Source: Acidobacteriota bacterium (GTDB lineage Bacteria > Acidobacteriota > Polarisedimenticolia > J045). From it: a stretch of DNA of 41,769 nt. Shown in pieces: positions 7,304-15,706 of this stretch (the first letter of the stretch is position 1; every line of letters starts with the position of its first letter). The notes under the pieces are model-generated. The model was given only the letters and a program-made list of their open reading frames with translations, did not search any database and was not told the origin of the DNA. The stretch covers positions 1 through 41,769 of the forward strand of contig JALUUK010000408.1 in the NCBI GenBank assembly GCA_027021395.1. The letters are read 5' to 3'. A program made the translations under genes and the position numbers.

Positions 7304-9195
7304 GAGTCGATCACTTCCACAGGAGCCAACTCCAGTCGGGTGACCTGGTCGCGGGGGTCATATCGCAGTCCTGTGATCTGAAGGTATTTGGCGGGTTCGA
7401 TACCGGGGACGTTCCGATTCAAATCGATGTTTCGGCCGTCGATGCGGTCGATGAGGTCACCGATCGCGTAGGAAAGCGACATTCCCGCCACGGCCGCTTC
7501 CACCTGCTGCACGGCCGATTCGTGTCGCTGTTTGAGCGTCAGCAGGTACTGTTCGAGCGCCGCCGAGTCGTACCGTTCGTCCGCGTCGGCGCTTTGGGCC
7601 AGGGCGCTGGCAAAATCACCGCTGGTGACGCGAGCGCGATCGAAGAAGCGGTCCGACAGATCAAGGAACAGAGTCAGATCACGGCGGTTCGGTGAGGCAT
7701 CCGCGAGCACCAGCGCGCCGAGCCGGCTGTCACCTTGGACCGTGCCCGTGATCCGGACGCGTGCCTGATCGCCAGCCGCGATCAGTTCCGGAGGAGGGGT
7801 GTTGCCGTCGAAATAGATACCGATGCGGTCTTTCAGCAAACGGATCGTCCAGTTGTTGCCCGCCGGCTGCCAGTCGGGGTTGCCGTACTCGTCCTCAGCC
7901 ACGGCGTAATCCACGAAGGGCTTGCGCCGCCGGCCGTGATCGTCCAGAGTCAGGCAGTCCAGCAGCGGGCGACGGCGGGCGATCCAAACGTCGAAGACCG
8001 ACGAGAGGTCGGTCGGACCGTCGATGGGAGCGGTGTAAGTCCGCAGGCCGGTGTAGCTGCCGTCTTCGTTCGCCACCCAGAGGCGCCACGCGTCTTGATG
8101 CTGCTCGTAGAGCGAGTCCTTCGCCGATTGATCCAGATCGGCGGCGCTGAGAGCGTCGTCGGCCTCGGGCCATCCGCGGAAAAGTTCTATCGTGACCTCA
8201 CGTTCCTGCCACTGGCCCTGGCCGACAATCTTGTTGGCCAGGCTGAGGATGTCGACGCGCAGGTCGGTCTGCGGGGCGTTCGATTCGCCCAGCTCGAAGG
8301 ATTCGCCCGGTCTCTGTAGATGGAGCTGTTTGGTTCGAGTCGCCTTGCCCAGGCGGAACAAGACGATCTTCTTATCGTGATGGTCCAGATACCAATGGTA
8401 GCCGTGCGGCACCAGCAGCCGATCGAGCAGCTCGGGCAGATACAGTCCCCGGGGCAGGCGGACATTCTTCAGCGGCGGTGGCGGGTCATTCGGGTCGTCG
8501 AAGAGGCCAGCCGCGTCCACGTCCGGATTCTCGACGAAAGTCTCATCGGGGTTGCAGACCGCGCAGAGCGTCTGGATCGCTTCCTTCAGCGTCCATTCCT
8601 CGCTGGTGCAGCCTTGCAGGGTCTGCGCGGCCGCCGTCCGGACGGAGTTGGGGTCGATGAAGGCATAGTGATCCTCGCCGGGCACTTTCTGGTCGCACTT
8701 GTTGGAGTAGATCGTCCCTTCGATCTCTGGGTTGAAGATAAGGTCTGCCGGCCAATCTTCGATCATGCCCTGGTTCCAGACGGGAATCGTCTGGAGCGGC
8801 TCGCCGAAATGATAGGGCGCGGCCGTGGCGGTGACGACCATGTCGGCGTCGGCGTTGCGCGCCGCGAGTTCGACGTCTTCGTTGGTCAGTTCGCCCCAGA
8901 ACAGCCGTTGTCCCAAATCCCCACTTTCGTCGGCGATCCAGACTTCCACCTGGCGGTTCCAGCGATCGCCGATCTGCCAGTCGACGAACTGCTGGCCGAG
9001 TACCTCGTACGCCACGCGGAAACGGGCGCGGTCCAGACTCTCCCCCCCGGCCGTCTTTTCGAGGTCGATCGGGATCATCCAGTCGACCTCATCGGTGGCG
9101 CTGGGCGCATTTCCCTGGTCGTCCCCCAAGAGGACGACCAGCCGAGCCATCGGCTCGGCGCCGGAGGAATTGCGATTGTTCGGCGTGGCAGTCAT
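7300..9195 (-). CDS. phage tail/baseplate hub-like protein
   Basis: 631-aa ORF in tail module; composition and position typical of tail-tip proteins, no exact family assigned. Confidence 0.55.
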   Translation of the reverse strand: MTATPNNRNSSGAEPMARLVVLLGDDQGNAPSATDEVDWMIPIDLEKTAGGESLDRARFRVAYEVLGQQFVDWQIGDRWNRQVEVWIADESGDLGQRLFWGELTNEDVELAARNADADMVVTATAAPYHFGEPLQTIPVWNQGMIEDWPADLIFNPEIEGTIYSNKCDQKVPGEDHYAFIDPNSVRTAAAQTLQGCTSEEWTLKEAIQTLCAVCNPDETFVENPDVDAAGLFDDPNDPPPPLKNVRLPRGLYLPELLDRLLVPHGYHWYLDHHDKKIVLFRLGKATRTKQLHLQRPGESFELGESNAPQTDLRVDILSLANKIVGQGQWQEREVTIELFRGWPEADDALSAADLDQSAKDSLYEQHQDAWRLWVANEDGSYTGLRTYTAPIDGPTDLSSVFDVWIARRRPLLDCLTLDDHGRRRKPFVDYAVAEDEYGNPDWQPAGNNWTIRLLKDRIGIYFDGNTPPPELIAAGDQARVRITGTVQGDSRLGALVLADASPNRRDLTLFLDLSDRFFDRARVTSGDFASALAQSADADERYDSAALEQYLLTLKQRHESAVQQVEAAVAGMSLSYAIGDLIDRIDGRNIDLNRNVPGIEPAKYLQITGLRYDPRDQVTRLELAPVEVIDS

Positions 9196-9288
9196 GGCGG
9201 TCTCGCTGGCGAGCCGGATGTGTCAACCTCCGGGTGGATCGGGTCCGCCGAGCCTTCGCACCCGCCGGCCGGTGCCGTCGGTTCGCCG

Positions 9289-9337
9289 GGTGGGCGATGC
9301 CCACCCTACGGCGGCTGGTGGGCGGTGCCCACCCTAC
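9289..9337 (-). repeat. two tandem REP-like palindromes with GTAG foot
   Basis: ggtgggcgatgcccaccctac and ggtgggcggtgcccaccctac; the second supplies the TAG stop of 9334..9816. Confidence 0.8.
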
Positions 9338-9816
9338 TGCGGCGGCTGCAAGCGGAGTTCCATCCAGGTGTCATGCCAGTCGGGCTGAGTCGATTGAGGC
9401 GGCTGCTGGGACTCGGGCGCTGCGGTCTGGTCGCTGGGCCGCAGCGCGCTGAGCAGGAGCGGCACTCCGGCACCCAGACCCGCTCCGCCGGCGAGCAACG
9501 CCGCGCCGAGCGCAGCCGTCGCGAGCCGGCTGATCGGCCGCGGAGTGGAAGGGGGCGTCTGGAGGTGGAACTCGTTGCCCACCCAGACGCCCGCCACCGC
9601 CGATTCCTCCGGGTCGGTTTCCGGGCTCGGCCGGCCGAGTGTGCCATCTTGGAGCTTACGGACCAGGCGGCGGACCAGAGCTCGCTCCCGGTTGGTCGCC
9701 TCCAGTTGGCTCGCCTCGTGAGCCAGCCGAGTCAGCATCCATTGGTGCTTCAGCTTCTCGCGCCAGTCCATCGAGCTCGCTCCTCGCCTGCTCGGCCCGC
9801 CGCTTGATCCACTCAC
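9334..9816 (-). CDS. small membrane protein
   Basis: LATAALGAALLAGGAGLGAGVPLLLSAL TM segment; alternative start MDWREKLKHQ; stop TAG lies inside the REP. Confidence 0.6.
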   Translation of the reverse strand: MSGSSGGPSRRGASSMDWREKLKHQWMLTRLAHEASQLEATNRERALVRRLVRKLQDGTLGRPSPETDPEESAVAGVWVGNEFHLQTPPSTPRPISRLATAALGAALLAGGAGLGAGVPLLLSALRPSDQTAAPESQQPPQSTQPDWHDTWMELRLQPPQ

Positions 9817-9907
9817 GGATTCGCCGCTCGATCAGCGCCCGGTCCAGCGAGACGGCGTCTCGGAGGCCGTCATTCAGAGCTTCCACGACGTTCACACGCG
9901 GCATCAC
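9656..9907 (-). CDS. small hypothetical protein overlapping next gene out of frame
   Basis: MPRVNVVEALNDGLRDAVSLDRALIERRIREWIKRRAEQARSELDGLA; start overlaps upstream stop (TGATG). Confidence 0.5.
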   Translation of the reverse strand: MMPRVNVVEALNDGLRDAVSLDRALIERRIREWIKRRAEQARSELDGLAREAEAPMDADSAGSRGEPTGGDQPGASSGPPPGP

Positions 9908-10122
9908 TTAGTGCTTCCAGCGGGGGCCGGCCCGCCTGGCGTTTCTTTGGCTGCCACTTCGCGGGCGCCGAGGGATTCGGCCAGGCTGACCATGTCCTTG
10001 CCTTCGAGGTAGTTGTAGTCCAGGACTTTGGCCACCGTGACGAAGTTCTGCTGAGCGATGTTGCCGATCTGAAGCAGTTGATTCGCGGCGTGTTCCGCAA
10101 AACGTTCGCTGACATCGGCCAT
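9904..10122 (-). CDS. small hypothetical phage protein
   Basis: SD ggagaacctgacATG; MADVSERFAEHAANQLLQIGNIAQQNF. Confidence 0.6.
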   Translation of the reverse strand: MADVSERFAEHAANQLLQIGNIAQQNFVTVAKVLDYNYLEGKDMVSLAESLGAREVAAKETPGGPAPAGSTK

Positions 10123-10199
10123 GTCAGGTTCTCCTTTCTGTTGTTGACTGTCGGGCATGGGTAACGGAATGGTTTCCGGCATCGAAGTAGCCCTCCTGT

Positions 10200-11363
10200 C
10201 TATCGGCGCTGCGACCGGCTGATTGACGCCGGCCGCCTACCGTTCGCCGTAGGCTCCCGAGCACGTTCGGGCGGCCATTGACTGCGAGGAATCAAGTAGA
10301 AGTTCTGCGTCTCTCCCAGACGGACCTGGCTTTCCTGGAGGAGCTGTCCGTTCGGTCCATACAGCCGGAACCGAATCGGAGCAAGACGCGGTGCAATCTG
10401 CTTGGACAGTTCACCCGGGTCCGTCCGGCGTTTCAATTCGCTCATCAACCGCTGTTCGACGGAAGCCAGCGCTTGTTGCAGGGTCGCCGGATCGAAGTCC
10501 TTTCCGTCTTTCCCCGGCGGTCCCGGCGGCCCGGGAGGCCCGCGTTCACCGCGCGGACCAGGAACAGCAGCGATCTGTTTGAGCTTCTGGATCTGGTTTT
10601 GCAGCGTCTCAATTTCAGTCTGCAGGCGTTTGAGATCCTCGGCGACCTCTTTCGGCACCAAAGGCTCGCGTTCGGGGATTGGTGAAAGTTGTTGCTGTTG
10701 GTGCTGTCCACCACCCCCGTCACAGCCGCAATCACCGCGCCGGCGGCGGGCGAGCAGGCTCAGCAGACCGCTCGTTTTGGTGGCGGCGCCCCAGTTACCT
10801 TGTCCGGTGTAGAGCGCGACGCGGTTTTGCGTACGCGCGATGACGCCGACCAGCTTGCCATCGTAAAAGACACCGCCGCCGGATTCGCCGGCGATCGGTG
10901 CGGTGCGGCCCGTCAATTCCAGCCAGCGACCGTCCCGGGACTTCACTCGCGCACGATACCGCAGGATGCGATCGACGCCAGCGGCCGAGGGAACGCCGTA
11001 GACGAGGACTTCGGCACCGACCGGCGGCGGTTGCTCCGCCAGCGGGACAAAGGGCAAGACCGCCTTTGTGTCGAGACAGATCAGCGCTGCGTCGATCTCG
11101 TCATCTCGCGCACAGACCACCCGGCCGGCGAAACGCCGGCCGTCGTGCAAGATGACGACCACTCGTTGACCAGTCTCATAGCAATGCCCGGCCGTCAGCA
11201 CCTGGCGAGGCCCGACGAGTGTCCCGGAACAGCCCGATTCAATACGCACGCTGGCGCGGTCGTATTGCACCAGGCGCTCCGTCGCCAACTGGCCGGCGAC
11301 GGCCAACCCCGCCGCACACACAGCAAAGACGATGGTCGATCGCAGTAGGGTTTTCATGGTCAC
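10200..11363 (-). CDS. secreted trypsin-like serine protease with coiled coil and collagen-like segment
   Basis: Signal-like N-terminus; LTAGHC, DAALICL, GESGGGVF triad motifs; GPRGERGPPGPPGPPGKDGKD. Confidence 0.85.
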   Translation of the reverse strand: MTMKTLLRSTIVFAVCAAGLAVAGQLATERLVQYDRASVRIESGCSGTLVGPRQVLTAGHCYETGQRVVVILHDGRRFAGRVVCARDDEIDAALICLDTKAVLPFVPLAEQPPPVGAEVLVYGVPSAAGVDRILRYRARVKSRDGRWLELTGRTAPIAGESGGGVFYDGKLVGVIARTQNRVALYTGQGNWGAATKTSGLLSLLARRRRGDCGCDGGGGQHQQQQLSPIPEREPLVPKEVAEDLKRLQTEIETLQNQIQKLKQIAAVPGPRGERGPPGPPGPPGKDGKDFDPATLQQALASVEQRLMSELKRRTDPGELSKQIAPRLAPIRFRLYGPNGQLLQESQVRLGETQNFYLIPRSQWPPERAREPTANGRRPASISRSQRR

Positions 11364-12097
11364 ACCGTTTGAACTTGGACGCTCGACGGAGCCGGTGGGC
11401 CCGTGGCGTCTGCCTGGACGGCCAAGCCGGTCAAGACGTCGGCCGTCACGGATTCATCGGAGTTCGCTGCGACGATCTTGTAGGTGTAAGGGGCGGCATC
11501 CGAAAGAGCCGGTGTGTCAATTTGGATGATCCGAGGAACCTGCTGGGCGTCGTCCCAGCTCACGACAGCATCGGTCGGAGAGGTCGGGCCGGCGGTAGCG
11601 ACCGCACGGAATCGGGTCGCCGCGATGCCGTCGCTGGCTGGCTGCCAACGGAACCGGATTCGGACCACGCCGCCCGATCGAGGTTCGATCGACAGCAACG
11701 TGGCGCTGCCCCGGATTTCCGTCTGCTCGTTCAAATTGGCATCGTAAGTCACCAGCAAGGTCCGGTAGTTATCCGTTTCGCACTCGACGTGATCAGCGAA
11801 TCGTCGTACGTCAAAGGCTACGGTCTGACCCGACCAGGCGGAAGAGGAATTCAGCACGGCCTGGTTTCCCGGATCGGCGACGCTGGTCACGCGAGCGGTC
11901 TTGGTGATGCTGCCGGCGCCAATCGCATGCACGCCCGCCCGCCCCTTGATGCGGCCCCGGCGCGTGCCGCGCGCATAGAGGCCGAGCACGCGCAGCCGCC
12001 GGTATTGCACCGTCGTTCCGAGAGTCGCATACACCGAGGTGCCGCTGCCGGCGAACGGATGGTGGTTGTAAGCGTCTTGGGAAGTGAGGATGCGCAT
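11360..12097 (-). CDS. phage structural protein (Fn3-like C-terminus)
   Basis: MRILTSQDAYNHHPFAGSG...; ATGA overlap with the protease gene; SPTDAVVSWDD...PYTYKIVAANSDE resembles an Fn3 strand pattern. Confidence 0.55.
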   Translation of the reverse strand: MRILTSQDAYNHHPFAGSGTSVYATLGTTVQYRRLRVLGLYARGTRRGRIKGRAGVHAIGAGSITKTARVTSVADPGNQAVLNSSSAWSGQTVAFDVRRFADHVECETDNYRTLLVTYDANLNEQTEIRGSATLLSIEPRSGGVVRIRFRWQPASDGIAATRFRAVATAGPTSPTDAVVSWDDAQQVPRIIQIDTPALSDAAPYTYKIVAANSDESVTADVLTGLAVQADATGPPAPSSVQVQTV

Positions 12098-12132
12098 TGC
12101 GTCGGCTCTCCCATCTCCTGGCCCGATCACGA

Positions 12133-12239
12133 TCGCGACCGGAGGTCTCCCGTGGGTTTTCTGGTCTGGAGACCTTCGGTCCGTCGGGTGGGACGGTCCG
12201 GAGACCGCCCCACAACAGGGTGGGCGGTGCCCACCCTAC
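12133..12239 (-). repeat. composite palindromic repeat (GGTCTCC...GGAGACC block + GTAG REP)
   Basis: Same block recurs at 18.7, 19.4 and 21.9 kb; supplies TAG stop of 12236..12907. Confidence 0.8.
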
Positions 12240-12907
12240 CCGATGGTCACGAAACGCCACTCGGAGGTGAACGTGACGCCGTTGAGAGTCACGGAGGCCT
12301 TGGCCTGGTACTGCCGGTCGTCGGTGAAGTTCGGCGTCGATTGCTCCGCCTCGAATACGTCGTCGTGAAGGTCCGCCGCCGTGAAGGTCTTCGTGAAAAG
12401 GTTCACCCCCGACTGATGCTCGCGGACGACGACCTGCGCCGTGCAGTTGCTGTCGACGGCGTCGACGTCGACCTTCCGGCCATCGTGTTCCAGCCAGACG
12501 GCAATTTGCGCGGCCGACCCCGACGTGCTCTTGACGTTCATTTCACATTTCACTTCGACGGGCAGAAGACCTCGGCGTCCCAGTCGCACGGTCAACGGCA
12601 CCGGTTCCTTCACAGCGTTGTCGTTGGGGCTGGGTGTCCCGTTGTCGAAGATTTTGACGATACAGTCCCGGGCCACGGCCGTATTGTTGATCGCCGACAG
12701 GTCCAGGTCCCACAGATATTGGCTGCGACCTTGGCCGGCCGCGCCGGTCTGCTCGGCATCCGCGAACTTGTGCGGCGTGGTGGCCTGCGAGAACGATTTG
12801 AACGTATTATCCGCGAAGTCGAAGACGTCGCCGTTGGCGGCGTCATACACGCGTAGATAGAGGTTCGCGCTGGACGCGTATTCGACGCTCAGACGCTGCG
12901 TTGCCAT
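12236..12907 (-). CDS. phage structural/tail protein
   Basis: MATQRLSVEYASSANLYLRVYDAANGDVFDF...; in operon. Confidence 0.6.
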   Translation of the reverse strand: MATQRLSVEYASSANLYLRVYDAANGDVFDFADNTFKSFSQATTPHKFADAEQTGAAGQGRSQYLWDLDLSAINNTAVARDCIVKIFDNGTPSPNDNAVKEPVPLTVRLGRRGLLPVEVKCEMNVKSTSGSAAQIAVWLEHDGRKVDVDAVDSNCTAQVVVREHQSGVNLFTKTFTAADLHDDVFEAEQSTPNFTDDRQYQAKASVTLNGVTFTSEWRFVTIG

Positions 12908-12949
12908 TTTTTCTGCTCCGTTTGGTGGATTTGCCGGTGGGCGGTCACC

Positions 12950-14647
12950 CTACGCAGCTTTGGCTGACTCGACCAAATACCCTTCCGCGCCCGGGCGCCG
13001 GTCCGAGCGGAACAACGCGACGGCCGCACTCAACTGCTCGTAGCTGATGCGCAGCCGCCCCCAGGGCCAGGCGTGCCAGGCCGAAACGCACAGGTCCCAG
13101 AGCTCCTGCAGCGTCTTGCCGCGACTGACCACCTGCGGGCCTGGTCCCCCCTCGCCGCGTCGGCGATAGCTCTTTTCGACCTCAGCCAAATCGCGAGTGA
13201 TCCAAAGAAGGCAGGGCTGGTAAGGCTTCAAGACCGGAATCCAGCGGTCGATCGTGTGGACGAACCGAGGGTCTTTGATTGCCCAGGGCGCTTTCAAGTG
13301 ACTCAGGAGCTCCAAGACCTCCGCTTCGGGAAACGGATCACGCGGTGCGTGGATCAGCCGGTCATTGACCTGACGGATCGCCGGCAATTCGGCGTAGTGG
13401 TCGGCAGGACCAAGGTCCCAGCCGAGGCGGCCCAGCATGGCCGCCAGGACAGAGGTCCCGGAATGTCCGATGCCGAGGACGACGATGTTCGGCGGCGAAC
13501 CGACAGGGCAATCCTGGGTGTTCGCCTGGCGGTCGATGCCCATTCTACCCGCTGGCTTACGCCGGCGGTTCGCTTGGCGGGCGGTACGGGTCCCGGCCGG
13601 CCACCATTTCTCGTCGTGCAACTGGTGGTGGGGCGGACCGTCCAGGTTCCACTTCGAAAAGAAGTACGAGGCATATTCTTGCCGGCGGGCGCGGAAGGCG
13701 ATGTACTCCGGTCGCTTGACGGGACGGTGGTCGACCACCACGTCCGGGCAATACACCACGCGCAGCCCGTGCCGATTCAGTTGCAAAAAGTGGTCCAGGT
13801 GTTCCCAGCTCACTTTGAAGGTTTCGTCCCAGGCTGCTTTGAGCAGCGCGTCACGACGGGCGGCGAAGAAATTCAGCCCCAGATCGGTCGGTACGTATCG
13901 GGCACCCCCGGGAGTTTCGCGCGGCGGCTCCTCAATCGGCGCCACGCGCAGGCGCCAGCGGCCGTCGCGGCCCGGTGCCCAGCGGAAGCGACCGGCGAAG
14001 TTCAGCACACGGCCGGGTCCTTGACGCATCAAGCCCGTGACGATTGAGACCTCGGGAAGTGCCTCCAGCACCTCCAGGAAACGCTCCAGCCGCGTTTCGC
14101 TGGTGAACACGAAATCGTCATCACAGTTCACGAGGATAGGGGCGGTCGCGTGTCGGACCAGATAGTTTCGCCCGGCCGCCAGCCCGACATCGAACGGGAG
14201 CTGGAACCAGGTGACGTTCGGCTGCCGGCGAACCCACTGGCCTTCCTCCGGGAGCTCTTCGCCAGGGCGGAGGGAATCGTCGGCGACCAGCACGCGTGCG
14301 GCTGGGTAGTGACGCTGGATCGATTCGACGCATCGCTTCAAACAATCGAATCGTCGAAAGCTCTTGATCAGAATCTGGAACACGTCGTAATCGATCTCGC
14401 TTTCGCCCGCGAGCGGCATCGGATCATCAAGCGTCAGCCACTCGAAGGAGTCCGCCCGTCCGGAGCGTCGCGCTAGTTCTCGGGCCAGTCGACACATCTC
14501 GGATCGCCGCGTTGAGCCGCTGCGCGCCAGCGGCTTGGCCCGCGCTCGCCCGTAGATGCCCACTCCGGGCGCCGCAACAATAGCGTCGCAAACCGCCGCG
14601 AGTTCCTCGATGCGAGAATCCGTTCTGTCGGCAAGCAAGATGCGCAT
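12950..14647 (-). CDS. fusion of GT2-like glycosyltransferase and sulfotransferase-like P-loop domain
   Basis: N-term FQILIKSFRRFDCLKRCVESIQRHYP...VADDS, ILVNCDDDFVF; C-term IVVLGIGHSGTSVLAAMLGRLG and WAIKDPRFVHT. Confidence 0.8.
   Translation of the reverse strand: MRILLADRTDSRIEELAAVCDAIVAAPGVGIYGRARAKPLARSGSTRRSEMCRLARELARRSGRADSFEWLTLDDPMPLAGESEIDYDVFQILIKSFRRFDCLKRCVESIQRHYPAARVLVADDSLRPGEELPEEGQWVRRQPNVTWFQLPFDVGLAAGRNYLVRHATAPILVNCDDDFVFTSETRLERFLEVLEALPEVSIVTGLMRQGPGRVLNFAGRFRWAPGRDGRWRLRVAPIEEPPRETPGGARYVPTDLGLNFFAARRDALLKAAWDETFKVSWEHLDHFLQLNRHGLRVVYCPDVVVDHRPVKRPEYIAFRARRQEYASYFFSKWNLDGPPHHQLHDEKWWPAGTRTARQANRRRKPAGRMGIDRQANTQDCPVGSPPNIVVLGIGHSGTSVLAAMLGRLGWDLGPADHYAELPAIRQVNDRLIHAPRDPFPEAEVLELLSHLKAPWAIKDPRFVHTIDRWIPVLKPYQPCLLWITRDLAEVEKSYRRRGEGGPGPQVVSRGKTLQELWDLCVSAWHAWPWGRLRISYEQLSAAVALFRSDRRPGAEGYLVESAKAA
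13537..13573 (-). repeat. decayed REP-like element inside coding sequence
   Basis: tgcccattctacccgctggcttacgccggcggttcgc vs intergenic copy ctacccgctacccgccggctcacgccggcggttcgcc at about 19.3 kb. Confidence 0.7.
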
Positions 14648-14649
14648 CG

Positions 14650-14979
14650 CTACTCCGCCCAACTCTGTTCCAATTGTTTCATCCGCTCTTTCAAGTCCGA
14701 GAGGTGCAGATCGATCCGCTCAAGAATGGCCCGCTGATGCTCAGCGATCTCGACCAATTTGCGGATCGTGTCTTCCAGACTGCGCCGGGAATACCACAGT
14801 TTCACGCCGTTCTGGTCATTGACGTTGTGCCACTCCCACAGGTCCCGGGTCTGTTGCGCGATCGTTTCGAGCTTGGATCGGCGCGCGGCATCCCGGCGAT
14901 CACGCAGCTCGTCGAGCACGATCTTGATGACGATCACGGCGAAGGTACCGCCCACACCAATTTGAGAGATCAGGTCCAT
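14650..14979 (-). CDS. small TM + coiled-coil protein (holin-like candidate)
   Basis: MDLISQIGVGGTFAVIVIKIVLDELRDRRDAARRSKLETIAQQ. Confidence 0.5.
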   Translation of the reverse strand: MDLISQIGVGGTFAVIVIKIVLDELRDRRDAARRSKLETIAQQTRDLWEWHNVNDQNGVKLWYSRRSLEDTIRKLVEIAEHQRAILERIDLHLSDLKERMKQLEQSWAE

Positions 14980-14980
14980 C

Positions 14981-15706
14981 TTAAATTCCCAGAAACATCA
15001 AAAACGGCGCCCCTTTCGCTGGGACTTCGCCGAACGGATAGGACAGCGCGTTTGCGCTGTTGTAGAGTTCACTTACCTCAGATTGGCTTAACGCTCGCCT
15101 CCAAAACCCCATCTCATCGATCCGGCCCGGGAAATAGTCGACGGAGTACCCGCCGGAGATTCGGCACCCGACGCAATATTTTCCCGAGGACGTGAAACCG
15201 CTAGTTGTTCCACTCCAGGAGTTCGCGGTCCGAGTCGCGTTCGAGTAGAACTCGATTTCGACGCCGTTCTTGATCACGAATACCAGATGCCGCCACGCGC
15301 CCGAGGTCCACGCATTGGCCGATCGCACGATGAGCGGCTGAGTCATGCTCGCCGAGTCCTTCAGCAGGCCCTCGTAGTAGTAGTAGCCCGACGGGTCTTT
15401 CACCATGCGGACGGCAAACTCGATGTTCGTGTCTCCCTTATAGACCAGATAGACATCATCAGCCGGCGTCGTCGTATAAGCCCACAGACTGATCGTCAGG
15501 TCCGACGTTCCAAGGCGAAAGTCGGGATGGTCATCGACATAGAGCCACGTACTTGTCCCCACGCGCACAGCGTATCCGAGTATCCCTGGGTCAGGCTGTG
15601 GGGATCCCACCGCATTGAGCGTGTGGGGGCCGTGGGAGTCGGCACGATTGCCGGTCGTGTTTTCGTCGAACTTCCAGTACGAGACCAGGCTGTCTAGCAA
15701 GCTCAT
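14981..15706 (-). CDS. LamG/concanavalin-like carbohydrate-binding tail protein
   Basis: LVSYWKFDENTTGNRADSHGPHTLNAVG...WAYTTTPADDVYLVYKG...GRIDEMGFWRRALSQSEVSELYN. Confidence 0.8.
   Translation of the reverse strand: MSLLDSLVSYWKFDENTTGNRADSHGPHTLNAVGSPQPDPGILGYAVRVGTSTWLYVDDHPDFRLGTSDLTISLWAYTTTPADDVYLVYKGDTNIEFAVRMVKDPSGYYYYEGLLKDSASMTQPLIVRSANAWTSGAWRHLVFVIKNGVEIEFYSNATRTANSWSGTTSGFTSSGKYCVGCRISGGYSVDYFPGRIDEMGFWRRALSQSEVSELYNSANALSYPFGEVPAKGAPFLMFLGI

Noticed and set aside
8320-9807. 495-aa plus-strand ORF (also 11219..12856, 25265..27133, 4077..5042)
   Set aside because: Antisense to well-supported minus- or plus-strand phage genes; long random ORFs are expected at this GC, and the translations lack recognisable domains.
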